Shown here one piece after another: positions 9,906-20,329 of a DNA stretch of 64,000 nt; position 1 is the stretch's first letter; every line of letters starts with the position of its first letter. Origin of the DNA: Oasisia sp. SBJ-2009 (lineage: Eukaryota; Annelida; Polychaeta; Sabellida; Siboglinidae); NCBI GenBank assembly GCA_964017155.1, contig OZ024858.1:30388187-30452186 (forward strand), read 5' to 3'. The notes under the pieces were generated by a model. It had not been told where the DNA came from. It saw nothing but the letters and a program-made list of their open reading frames with translations, and did no database searches. The position numbers and the translations under genes are program-made.

Positions 9906-12484
9906 GATGGGTGGGCCACTGTGGGAATTAATAATGTACAATGACATTAGTGATCATTTACCAATATTTGCACTCTGTGAGTATAACATAAGCAGGTATA
10001 ATGTAAAAGAATTTCAATTTATCAGGAAAAAGAACAAGGATACAATGGCATCATTTTCAAATGAACTGATTCTACAAACCTGGGAAAATGTCTTAAAAAC
10101 TGATGATGTTAATCAAGCATATGACTCTTTTCTACACATATTTATGGATATATTTAACAAACACTGTCCAGTGGAAAAAGTTACCCAAAAAAGCTTTGAG
10201 GAAAAAAACCTGGTTCACCAATGGTTTAAAATGTGCTTGTACGAAGAAAAATAGGTTATATAAAGCATTCATTGTACTGAGATCTGCAGAAGCAGAAAAA
10301 AATACAAAACATACAAAAATAAATTAACATCTATATTAAGAAGTACAGAAAAAAAACTATTATAGCTCATTGTTAGAAAAACAAAAAGCAAATGTTAAAG
10401 AGACCTGGAAAATACTAAATGAAGTAATTAATATACGCAAAAATAAGCCAACATATCCTGAATACTTTATAAAAAACAACAAGAGAATTTCAAAGAAAGA
10501 TGATATTGCAAATGGATTTAATAACTTCTTTACAAATGTTGGCTCCAACTTAGCAAAAAATATCCCCTTACCTAAAAACGATACAACTATTTATGATTAC
10601 TTAGAAGAAAACATTGAACATACTATGTTTCTAGATCCTGTTGATGACCTAGAAATTATCAGAACTGTTCAAAATTGTAAAAACAAAACATCAACTTATT
10701 TCAGTGACATTAGCATGAGCCTGCTTAGGAAAGTAATTTCCAAAATAGTTAAGCCATTTGCTCATATATGTAATGTTTCATTTCAAACAGGTGTTTTTCC
10801 AAACAAAATGAAAATAGCTAAAGTTATTCCACTATATAAGTCTGGAGAAAAAAACATTTTTACAAATTACAGGCCAATATCTTTATTACCACAATTCTCA
10901 AAAATTCTGGAGAAACTATATAACAACAGATTGGACAAGTTCCTTAATAAATGTAACATACTCAGTCCAAGTCAGTATGGGTTTAGATCTAGCATGTCAA
11001 CAACTGAGGCTCTTTTAGATTTGGTAGAAGAAATTACAACTTCTTTAGAACAAAATAAATACACTGTTGGAGTATTTATTGACCTAAAAAAGGCCTTTGA
11101 TACTGTTGATCATGATATACTGTGTAAAAAGCTGCATTTCTATGGTTTGCGTGGTGTCGCACAGGAATGGATTCAGAGTTATTTAGAAAATAGAAAACAG
11201 TTTGTCAGTTTTAATAGCTGTCATTCTGAAATATTAAATGTGACGTGTGGTGTCCCTCGTGGTTCCATTTTGGGACCAAAATTATTTATCATGTATATTA
11301 ATGACATCTGTAAAGTCTCACAAGTGTTCAAGTATATTTTATTTGCTGATGATACAAATCTATTATGTTGTGATAGAGACTTAGATAAACTTGTTCGGAT
11401 GATAAATGGTGGTTTAGAACAACTGCAGACGTGGTTTTCTGTTAATAGATTGTCTCTTAATATATCAAAAACAAATTACATAATTTTTGGTAATCGCAAA
11501 ATAACTGCAGATATTTGTGTTAGTATAAATAAGGAGAAAATCAAAAGAGTAAATTCCACAACATTTTTAGGTGTAGTAATTGATTGCAAATTAAACTGGA
11601 AAAGTCACATTTTATCAGTAAGATCTAAACTGTCAAAATGCTGTACTATTATGTATAGAGCCAGTTCTTTGATTAACAAACATGGTATGCATATTTTGTA
11701 CTATTCTCTTTTCATGCCTTATATTATGTATTGTGCTGAAGTATGGGGTAACACATATGCTACAAATATTCATTGTTTAGTTTTATTACAAAAAAGAGTT
11801 ATAAGATTAATTTGTGGTGCAAAAAGACTTGATCACACAAATTTACTCTTTCACAATGTACATATTCTTAAATTACCAGATCTTGCAAAGCTAAAAACTG
11901 CTATAATTATGTTTAAGGCATATCGTTATATATTACCAATGAATGTACAAAAATTGTTCAAATTACATGACTCACGATATTCATCCAGGTATAAATGCAA
12001 GTTCAAGCAAATCTATATATGTACTAACTTAAAAAGTATGTGTATTTCTGTTACTGGAGTTAAACTTTGGAACTCCTTCGATAATTCACTGATTAGTTGT
12101 AAAAATGTTCATCATTTCAAAAAGTGTTACACAAATAGACTGTTGAATAATTATGTGTTAGAGTCGTAGACCATTTTTTGCTAACAAATTAGATAACAAA
12201 ATTAAACATTCAGTTTGTTTATTGTTGTAAAAGTTTTTTTTCTTTTCAACAAATGTCACAATGTCTTTTTTTTATTAAATGTTGTATGGTTACACGTAAA
12301 TAGTGTTGTCGCACATTCTATTGCACTGTTCAGATGCTTTATGTTGAAATTAAGAAATTATAAGGGTAAACATGATAAGTATTGTACTTCTTTTACCCTT
12401 TTTTCAACAATTTGTATTGTATGCACTGTATTTATAATGTAGTAGTTGTTGTTGTTGTTGAAAATAAATTTCAATTCAATTCAA
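9906..12484 (+). mobile_element. 5'-truncated Jockey/Nimb-like LINE inserted next to the minisatellite
   Basis: Contains the end of the endonuclease (NDISDHLPIF, about 9940-9975), linker, reverse transcriptase, C-terminal domain and a 3' UTR. The UTR ends gttgttgttgttg then aaataaatttcaattcaatt, directly joined to the 36-bp minisatellite at 12485. Microsatellite-like tails are common at LINE 3' ends. The clade assignment is by motif feel only. Confidence 0.7.
9930..12169 (+). pseudogene. LINE ORF2, reverse transcriptase largely intact
   Basis: The frame from 10370 to 12169 gives 599 uninterrupted residues. They contain FNNFFTNVGSNLAKNIP (about 50), NYRPISLLPQFSKILEKL, SPSQYGFRSSMSTTEALLDL (about 205), FIDLKKAFDTVDHDIL (about 240), GVPRGSILGPKLF (about 300), the catalytic FADD (about 325), then the thumb and C-terminal region ending GVKLWNSFDNSL. 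Upstream, the endonuclease end and linker are in other frames, shifted at poly-A runs near 10250, 10305 and 10355. The element is 5'-truncated and lacks most of its endonuclease, so it is probably dead despite the intact polymerase. Confidence 0.75.
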
Positions 12485-13478
12485 TGGACGTCCACCTGGT
12501 TGTTGCTGCTCCTGTGGTCATGGACGTCCACCTTGTTGTTGCTGCTCCTGTGGTCATGGACATCCACCTGGTTGTTACTGCTCCTGTGGTCATGGACATC
12601 CACCTGGTTGTTGCTGCTCCTGTGGTCATGGACATCCACCTGGTTGTTACTGCTCCTGTGGTCATGGATATCCACCTGGTTGTTGCTGCTCCTGTGGTCA
12701 TGGACATCCACCTGGTTGTTGCTGCTCCTGTGGTCATGGACGTCCACCTGGTTGTTGCTGCTCCTGTGGTCATGGACATCCACCTGGTTGTTACTGCTCC
12801 TGTGGTCATGGACATCCACCTGGTTGTTGCTGCTCCTGTGGTCATGGACATCCACCTGGTTGTTACTGCTCCTGTGGTCATGGACATCCACCTGGTTGTT
12901 GCTGCTCCTGTGGTCATGGACATCCACTTTGTTGTTGCTGCTCCTGTGGTCATGGACGTCGACCTGGTTGTTGCTGCTCCTGTGGTCATGGACTTCCACC
13001 TTGTTGTTGCTGCACCTGTGGTTGTGGATGTCCACCTGGTTGTTGCTGCTCCTGTGGTCATGGACATCCACCTGGTTGTTACTGCTCCTGTGGTCATGGA
13101 CATCCACCTGGTTGTTGCTGCTCCTGTGGTCATGGACATCCACCTGGTTGTTACTGCTCCTGTGGTCATGGACATCCACCTGGTTGTTGCTGCTCCTGTG
13201 GTCATGGACATCCACTTTGTTGTTGCTGCTCCTGTGGTCATGGACGTCGACCTGGTTGTTGCTGCTCCTGTGGTCATGGACTTCCACCTTGTTGTTGCTG
13301 CACCTGTGGTTGTGGATGTCCACCTGGTTGTTGCTGCTCCTGTGGTCTTGGACGTCCATCTGGTTGTTGCTGCTCCTGTGGTCATGGACGTCCATCTGGT
13401 TGTTGCTGCACCTGTTGTTGTGGACATCCACCTCGTTGTTGCTGCTGTGGTCTTGGACATCCACCTGGTTGGTGGACA
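12485..13478. repeat. 36-bp minisatellite, array II (about 27 copies)
   Basis: Same unit as 5968-7126, with 'gacatcc' variants dominant. A block of eight units is duplicated: the rare units with 'catccacttt', 'gacgtcgacc', 'gacttccacc' and 'gcacctgtggttgtgg' at about 12918-13030 recur at about 13206-13318, 288 bases later. The array follows the LINE tail immediately. Confidence 0.9.
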
Positions 13479-14714
13479 TAACTTGGGGGAGAAGTCATAA
13501 GGAACTGGGTAATAAGAACAGTTGTGTGGAAACTTGTTCTGCCTTATGTGGTCCTAAGCCAAGCATAAAGGCATCCAGTCCATACCCAGAAATTATGTGA
13601 CCACTTTTTGTGTTTACAGGAGCATAGGAAGCAATGGAATTTGGGGATTGAGCCCCTTTGATAATTTTGATGGGAGCTGGAGATATAATTTGCTCGAATA
13701 TTTAAGAAAGCATGTGCATTATGGATATCATTTTATGTTTATCTCACTGACATGCTAAAATTGAGTCTAAGTCAAAATCACATATTTCTAGCTCTCCTAA
13801 AATTCCTGCTGTGTACGACACCCGTCAATATTTACAAATTTAGGACTAGTTTGTTGATATAACCCAGCTGATTGATGGAAACAATGGTGTCTGGTTGTAT
13901 GAAGGACATGCATTCATGCACACATCAATGCAAGAATAGGCACATGCACAACATTGATACTGCCAGGAAGTTGCTCTGTGCACAGCTGTGAATTGGCATA
14001 ATCAGTGATCACGTCATCGCCGCTTCTGTCTGACAACGAGTAAGAGATGAACGAAGTCGAAGTGTATCCGCAACAGGGCATTTTCTTAATTCATTGTTTT
14101 CCCTTTCTTAGCTTTATCGTCTTATTATTTATGTCATTTGAATTGCGCGGCTTCATTGCTGTTGCAGTAAACATCAACGAAGACAACGAGGTGTGGACTA
14201 TGAGCTCTACAATGCATGCGTCACACCAGGAACTCGAGGAAACACTGTTCGTGAACTTCGACCAAAAGAGAGCGAAGTCATACACCGTTCAAGATGACGA
14301 AGCTTAGCTTAGAGACAATGACATTATTCTTAATACAGGTATCTGACGTTACATTACATCCGGGAGCTGTCTAGGGTAACTATGCAGTGGCGCTATCTTT
14401 TCACTGACAGTGCCATAGCATACTGGTTTCACTGAAACAGTGCACAAATCATTATAGCTGTGTACACAAACATATGATGCATAGTTACGTTAAATAGCAG
14501 CCGGAGGTGTCCGATTCACTAAAAACAGCCTAGTGATGCCTCTTTCCGTCTATTGTTTTCGGTTGTTCACTTAAGGATGTACTGTTGGGTGAACTTGTCG
14601 CTGGGACGTATTCAGTAGATGTCTCATGTTTACACTACAGACACACCTGCAGTTGGCCGAGGAGACGGACCACCGTAAGCAGAGCTCTGTCAGTGCAGCA
14701 TTCTCTCGACAAAC
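13479..14714. other. Intergenic sequence, no gene recognised
   Basis: Only short frames occur. The plus-strand frame at 14047-14307 (86 residues with one hydrophobic stretch) has no family signature that I recognise and no supporting splice sites. Confidence 0.4.
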
Positions 14715-16525
14715 TGTCATGGCCAGTCACACGTGTGACTGAGATTAGAAGTTTAATGGTGCAAACCATTGTCACACAACACAGACGGATGCGTGTTTCT
14801 TAACTGGACTATATTCAAATAGTTAACCTTTTGCACATACTATGGTACTCACATTTACTCGTGTATATGATCTATTCGTAAACATGTGTCCACCATAAAA
14901 TAGTACACAATGTTTCGCCTATAAATATCCTAAGAAACCATGTCAACCAACTCATACTGAGTACATGTAAAAGATGACCGCTAACTGTAATATCATGTGA
15001 CGGCAGTATGTGGAATAAACCTTATTTCCTCAAACGTAAAACGGTACTCTTTATAAAGAAACTGTCTTTACCGTGACGTGAATGATATATTATGCATAAA
15101 TGTTTCTTCGTGTAGACCTACGACGTGCTCGAAATATATGTTGGGGAAGGTCGCAGAAAGTGAGCCCCATAAGCTAAAGATAACACACATTTTCCAAATA
15201 TCACGTTTCTACCTTTAAAGGACAAACAAAGTTAACTTTTACGTGGCATACACCTAATAGAGTTAATATAAAGTAAAAATTTCCACATATACTCAATTTT
15301 TTAACGCCAGCGGTTTACCAGAAAAATATTTTTTAACACCCAGCCATCCAAATTCTATGCGCTACCCCATCTTAGACGAAGAATGACGTCACGACGGTGA
15401 TCGAGGCGCTCTCCACGTAGATTCCCTGCATAGGGTTTGGCTGTTGTCATGAAATGGCTGCAACTCGGCTACGCGCGTAACATGCTGATGACGGTAAATA
15501 TAAAGTTGTCTATTATTGTTATCGCTGAAATCATCCCATCAACTGATGATACATGTCTACATCAAAGCATTTCTCCTCAAAATGGACCGAGCAAAGTGCC
15601 AAACAGTACGCCCGCAAATCACCAACGTGAATCCATTGCTTCAATACTACCGGTTGTTTCAACTATTATTGCAACCGTATGCCGAACACGAAGGCATAAT
15701 TACTAAAGTTTACCATAGATTTAACCACAGATTTAGATATATGTCTATAAGCAGCTGCTAGATGTCACGCCAACTGAACGAACTGTCGAAGACTCGAAGT
15801 TGTTGACCCTTAACAGCGTCGCCGGAAGCTGACCGAGATATAGAATGCCGCACGCTGAATGGCCAAGCCAAATTAACCCTTCACCTATGGCGGCGTCTAG
15901 ACCACCGTGGATTTCGTTAGAATTTTATACTTTAAAGTCACATTCTGAGTAAACCGCTGACGTTAAAAAATTGAGTATATGTGGAAATTGTTACTTTGTA
16001 TAAACTCTATTAGGTGTATGACACGAAGCCGTAGCCTTTTTTTGTCCTTTAACTAACAACATGTCAACAATGTTAGTTTTATTGCCAACAGGCGTCTGAA
16101 AACAGCACCCAGAAACGCTTGTGATGAGCTGACTTGTTGCTGGCTTTCTTATTCACAAGCTGACTTGTGGCTGGCTTTCTTATTCAGCTCTAATGCTTGT
16201 TTTAATAAGGCATTCGTTTTAATAACACTCGATTGCAACATTAATATGGCAGGAATAGCATGTCACTTAACACCATTTATGAAACTTTATAGACGGGTTG
16301 ATGACATTGAATTTACATTGCTATGTACATAAAAGAAAGAAACAAGTAAGCGTAAAGCAGTTTAACGACTAACATAGCAAATTGTTGCAACGTAACGACT
16401 AGATAATCTACTGCAGGTTGTTTTAAATCCAACCTTGATATAAACTTAAAAAGCGACTAACATCTAGCCATTCAACTACTGGAACTGAAATCCAGTAACA
16501 GCATTATCAGTAGTAGTATTGCCTA
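14715..16525. repeat. Block V, copy 1 (duplicated at 33537-34900)
   Basis: From 'catggccagtcac' onward this block aligns with 33537-34900 over long near-identical stretches (for example 'caaaccattgtcacacaaca' and 'tatattcaaatagttaacct'). The copies differ by a MITE at 15219-16048 here and a SINE at 33668-34003 in the other copy. No coding sequence is seen. Confidence 0.8.
15219..16048. mobile_element. 830-bp MITE with TTAA target duplication and about 100-bp inverted repeats
   Basis: TTAA at 15215-15218 and 16049-16052 flanks an element starting aggacaaac and ending tttgtcct. Its arms, 15219-15317 and 15951-16048, are inverted copies (acacctaatagagtt and ccacatatactcaatttttt are found in both). 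The second copy of the surrounding block, at about 34350-34385, has a single TTAA and no element, an empty site except for a small deletion beside it. TTAA duplication points to the piggyBac group or another TTAA-specific superfamily; no transposase is present. A plus-strand frame at 15437-15706 inside it is not recognisable. Confidence 0.75.
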
Positions 16526-16529
16526 GATT

Positions 16530-17310
16530 TCTAAATTCCTCACATATCTAGGAGTATGCATACACAAACACCTAAACTGGAATAAACATATACATCAGAT
16601 TACTGCATCTGATGAATGCTAGGATGCAGTTTGCAATCTCCATTCATGCCCCATAAACACCAATACAACTGCTTACACAACCCTAGTTCGACCACCTCAT
16701 GAATATTCATGATCAGTATGGGACCCCTACACCCAGATCCTTATTGAAATGGTACAACGACGCCCAACCCTTTTTGTCTTAATGACATACATCTAGAGAA
16801 GCGGGCTGTGTGACAGAAATGCTAAAACTGTTACACTGTTACAACTGTTACACAGACAATGGCAACACAATAGCATCACACAAAGACACCTTTCGTGGCT
16901 GGCAGGCCGGCAAAGCACACACGGGACTCCAGTCACCTTGAGCAATTCATTACCATACTCAAAAGGTTATACACGTTAAAAACTAAACACCGAATTTCTT
17001 ACCTAACAGACAACTACCCCCGGGGGTATCAGCACTTGCAGATGACATCTGCCCGTTGTTGTCTTAACGATTATACATCTAGAGAAGCGGGCTGTGTGTT
17101 AGAAATGCTATAGCAGTTACACCTACAACAACTAATAACCAGACGAACAAACAGACGCCTCACCATACTCCAAAAGGCGGCTATGGACTTGCCTGTCAAT
17201 AACCTCCTCCAGCCAGTACAATGCCTATCAAGGCATTTAAACAATAAAACATTCAACACTATCCACGCCAATAAGAACTGCTATAAATTTTCATATTTCC
17301 CTTGAACAAT
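16530..17310 (+). pseudogene. Badly decayed LINE reverse transcriptase C-terminal region
   Basis: Broken plus-strand frames read FLTYLGVCIHKHLNWNKHIHQ, TTLVRPPHEYS, SVWDPY and LIEMVQRRPTLFV, then NDYTSREAGCVLEML and RTNRRLTILQKAAMD. This is the order of the C-terminal half of CR1/Jockey-type ORF2 (YLGV.....W..H, LVRP..EY, VQRRA.RF, DY..R..GCV..ML). A 24-base stretch starting acatctagagaagcgggctg occurs at about 16790 and again at about 17080, so part was duplicated. Many stops. Confidence 0.55.
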
Positions 17311-17410
17311 AAGATATAGGAATTTCCGGATGCAATTGTTAACATTCCTGAACAACAACATTTTAGACAAGCTTTAATACATGACTAATAACCTATCAAA
17401 CATGCGCACC

Positions 17411-17629
17411 CAACCCTGACCGTTTGACTCCACCATGAGTGTTGGACAGTATTCCGACAAGACAAGAAGATAAAGGAAGTAGTGGTTGTTCAGTTCATAA
17501 TGACTGCTAAGTGATGTGTCTATCAGTCAAACAACAAATCTTCTCCCAATGCACGTAGCTTGGGCCATTTGTAGCTTCCCCATACCGCACGTTTTCCAAA
17601 CGAACAAATTTGGTTGATTCACAAATGGT
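17411..17629. other. Short spacer, nothing recognised
   Basis: Unremarkable AT-rich sequence between the decayed LINE and the first segmental-duplication copy. Confidence 0.4.
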
Positions 17630-18330
17630 GGACGATGAAGTACGTCTGGCTGCGCCTGGCAGTCTGCAACCGATCAGGAGTCCTGGAATGTAATGAAAAT
17701 ATATTAATATACAAGTTCAGAAAATGTTCCTCGCATCGTGTATATTTTTTTATGAAATCATGTCAATCATTTAAATAATCATTACGAACATGTCAACATA
17801 GCTCATTCACTGTATCATCTCTTCGGTTACATAACATATGGTTTTTAGGCGAACCGACGCAAAAGACGAACGGATATGACTGCATACCATACGTTTAGGT
17901 TTCTGTCCATGAGACCGAGAGACCGGTAATATTGAAAAAGGGTAATTTTCCAAATAACATATCAAATGTTAAAGTAACTTATGTGTTAGCAAGTATGTTA
18001 AAAACATGTTTAAGCTGTACATATATTTTCTTATAGAAAATGTGTAGCTAAACTCTCAGTTCAACTTCAAGTCGAATAGAATTAAAGGTAAAACTGAACA
18101 GACAAAAATGATAGTTAACATTACTAACAACAAACGTTCATTTTGTACATTTTGTCTTTGCAACGTTATGAATAGGACATGTTTTTTCAAGTAGCATTCG
18201 CAATATGAACACATGTTTGACTTAAAGACGGACACAACAGTGGGAAGACAGTGACAATGAGAACTAATGTGGACAGATACTTTCTAATACAGCCCCATCA
18301 CTATGTCTTAGAGCAGCTGAATACACTTGG

Positions 18331-19368
18331 CACTTAAATAAATAATAATAATAATAGTAACTTCTTTTGCGCCAATATCCTCGAAAATCAAGCTCAGTGG
18401 CGCGACAAAACCAGGGGATTAATCAATCTCATAATCGAAAGCAATGCGTGAGTCGTCAACGGATGGATGGAAAAGCTCGGAGGCTAAGGAGGATAGGCAG
18501 CATTAAAGAGATAGGTTTTTAGATGTTGGCGGAATGAAACTATATTACCTTGTGATTTAACACTGGCAGGAAGCGAATTCCACACTGTTGGTGCGGCAAC
18601 CGAGAAAGCTCGGGTCCCGGCTTTCGTTTTCACCCGAGGGATGTAAAGAGGGTTACTATTGGTTGAGCGTAGCTGTCTAGAATTTCTTGTTGAAGTTAGC
18701 ATTGAATTTAGATACGCTGGTTGTTTAGATGAGAGTGCTTGATAGGCTATTGTACAAATTTTGAAAATGATGCGATAGTGCACAGGTAGCCAATGCAGTG
18801 ATTTTAGAAGCGGCACTGAGCGAGAAAATCGAGGAGAACGCGTGACTACCCTTGCTAAACAATTTTGGACACGCTGAAGTTTTGCTATGTCCTTGTTTGC
18901 GGTATTGTAAAGGAGGGAATTGCAGTAGTCGAGTCTGCTGCTTACTAGAGCTGTGGCGATGGTTTTAGCAACGGAAAGTGATAAAAACCGGCGGATACGG
19001 CGAAGATCACGGATATGGTAAAAACAGCAACGGCATGTTTTCGAGATATGTTGTTTGAAATTGAAGTTTTCATCGAACGTTACTCCGAGATTTAAAACTG
19101 AGGCGGCTGGTGTGATACTCTGACTCAGAATATGTGTCGGGAAAAAGCCATTGAGTTTTGCCCGCTGCGTTGAGGTACCAATGATGAGAAATTTAGTCTT
19201 ATCTGCATTTATTTTATTTATTAGATAAATAAACTAAACTTATATAGCGCCAAAACTAGCTTAACTATTCAGGGCGCTTTACATGTACATGATAACATGT
19301 TCTTAAAACTAATTACCCAAATGTATAACTAAAACAAAATTAATTGTATATTATATATATATATATAT
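18331..19368 (-). mobile_element. 5'-truncated L2/CR1-like LINE inserted in copy U1
   Basis: The host sequence 'ggcactt' / 'cacctccgac', contiguous in copies U2 and U3, is split here. On the minus strand the insert encodes the ORF2 C-terminal domain and ends with an (ATT)n tail (18331-18355). A stretch near 19220-19300 with 'tatagcgcc' and 'gggcgcttta' resembles a hairpin seen at other retroelement ends, including 40047-40236. Confidence 0.7.
18484..19240 (-). pseudogene. LINE ORF2 C-terminal fragment
   Basis: Minus-strand reading includes LNLGVTFDENFNFKQHIS, then TIATALVSSRLDYCNSLLYN, KLQRVQNCLARVVTR, PLLKSLHWLPVHYRIIFKI, VKTKAGTRAFSVAAPTVWNS and FRQHLKTYLFNAAYP before the stop at 18484. 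This is the classic C-terminal signature of L2/CR1-group LINE ORF2 (LDYCN.LL, LHWLPV..RI, RAFSVAAP..WNSLP). The reverse-transcriptase core is missing because of 5' truncation. Confidence 0.8.
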
Positions 19369-19377
19369 ATACCTCCG

Positions 19378-19694
19378 ACACCTCCGACAAATCAGTTCAT
19401 GCGATAACCATCTCGACATATTGGATTTATTCAACCACTGTGTATTTACTGCACGCAGACTACCCAAACACATACAGGCAGGTAAATAATTATATCGACT
19501 ACTTAGTTGACCAAATGAAATTGAGCAAACTTTGTACGAGGATTTCGAACCCAAACATCCGGTAGTAGGAATAACTCATGCGTTGCGTTAGGTGTTAAGA
19601 TCAAATTGTGTATCTCACCTGCAGAGAGTCGTCGTCATTAGAAACAGGGCGACGATGACCAGACTCCAGCTGATAGCTCATAATCAGTTGTTGT
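19378..19694 (-). pseudogene. Fragment of the membrane-protein gene (exons 4 and 5 only), copy U1
   Basis: Two exon-like blocks match the family: exon 4 at 19694-19619 (acceptor ...cttgcag, donor gtgaga) and exon 5 at 19437-19378 (acceptor ...cacag). In the frame used by the other copies, exon 4 hits TGA after a few codons, and the membrane helix survives only in another frame (ISWSLVIVALFLM). The five-base acceptor context is kept and exon 5 still reads WLNKSNMSRWLSHELICRR, but exons 1-3 are absent. This is a truncated pseudogene. Confidence 0.65.
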
Positions 19695-20329
19695 CTGCAA
19701 GTGAACAAAGGAATTCTTACAAAGAACATAATGATCACGTAGCAGTACACTTGTCGACAACAACACTCACCCACTCACTCACATACTGACTCACCCACCC
19801 ACTAACCCATTTAAATAATTACTGGTCTCTCGGTCTTACCGGCGGAAACCTAAACGTATGGTATAGTCATATTCGTTCATCTTTTGCGTCAGTTCTCATA
19901 AAAAGCGTGGGTACCTACCCGAGACCAAGAGACCAGTAACTTTTTAAATGGATAATTTTCCAAATAACATATCAAATGTTAAAGTAACTTATGTGTTAGT
20001 AAGTATGTTCAAAACATGTTTAAGTTGAACACATACTTTTCTTTAGAAAATGTGTAGCTTAACTCATAGTTCAACTTCAAGTCGAATATAATTAAAGGTA
20101 ACACCGAACAGATAGTTAACGTTACCAACAACAAATGTTCATTTAGTACATTTTGTCTTTGCAACGTGATGATATTATGAATACGACATGTTTTTTTTTC
20201 AAATAGCATTCGCAATATGAACACGTGTTTAACTAAGACGGAGACAATGATGGGAAGACTGTGACAATGAGAAATAACATGGACAGATAACTTCTGTCCA
20301 TGTCCAGCCTCGTCTCCATGTCTTAAGAG

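Larger units (their letters stand above)
17630..19800. repeat. Segmental duplication copy U1 (partial)
   Basis: Aligns with 37280 onward (for example 'gcatacc.tacgtttaggttt' and 'cttatgtgttagcaagtatg') and, from about 17940, with 19910 onward. It ends near 19800 just after the last two exons of the membrane-protein gene family, so it holds only the 3' part of the gene. It is interrupted by a LINE at 18331-19368. Confidence 0.75.

Noticed and set aside
12382..13600. Open frames of 372 and 384 codons in the second 36-bp array
   Set aside because: Same reason: repeat periodicity, with frames open on both strands.
14047..14307. 86-residue plus-strand frame with a hydrophobic stretch
   Set aside because: No family similarity, paralog or splice context; its length is within chance expectation for this sequence.
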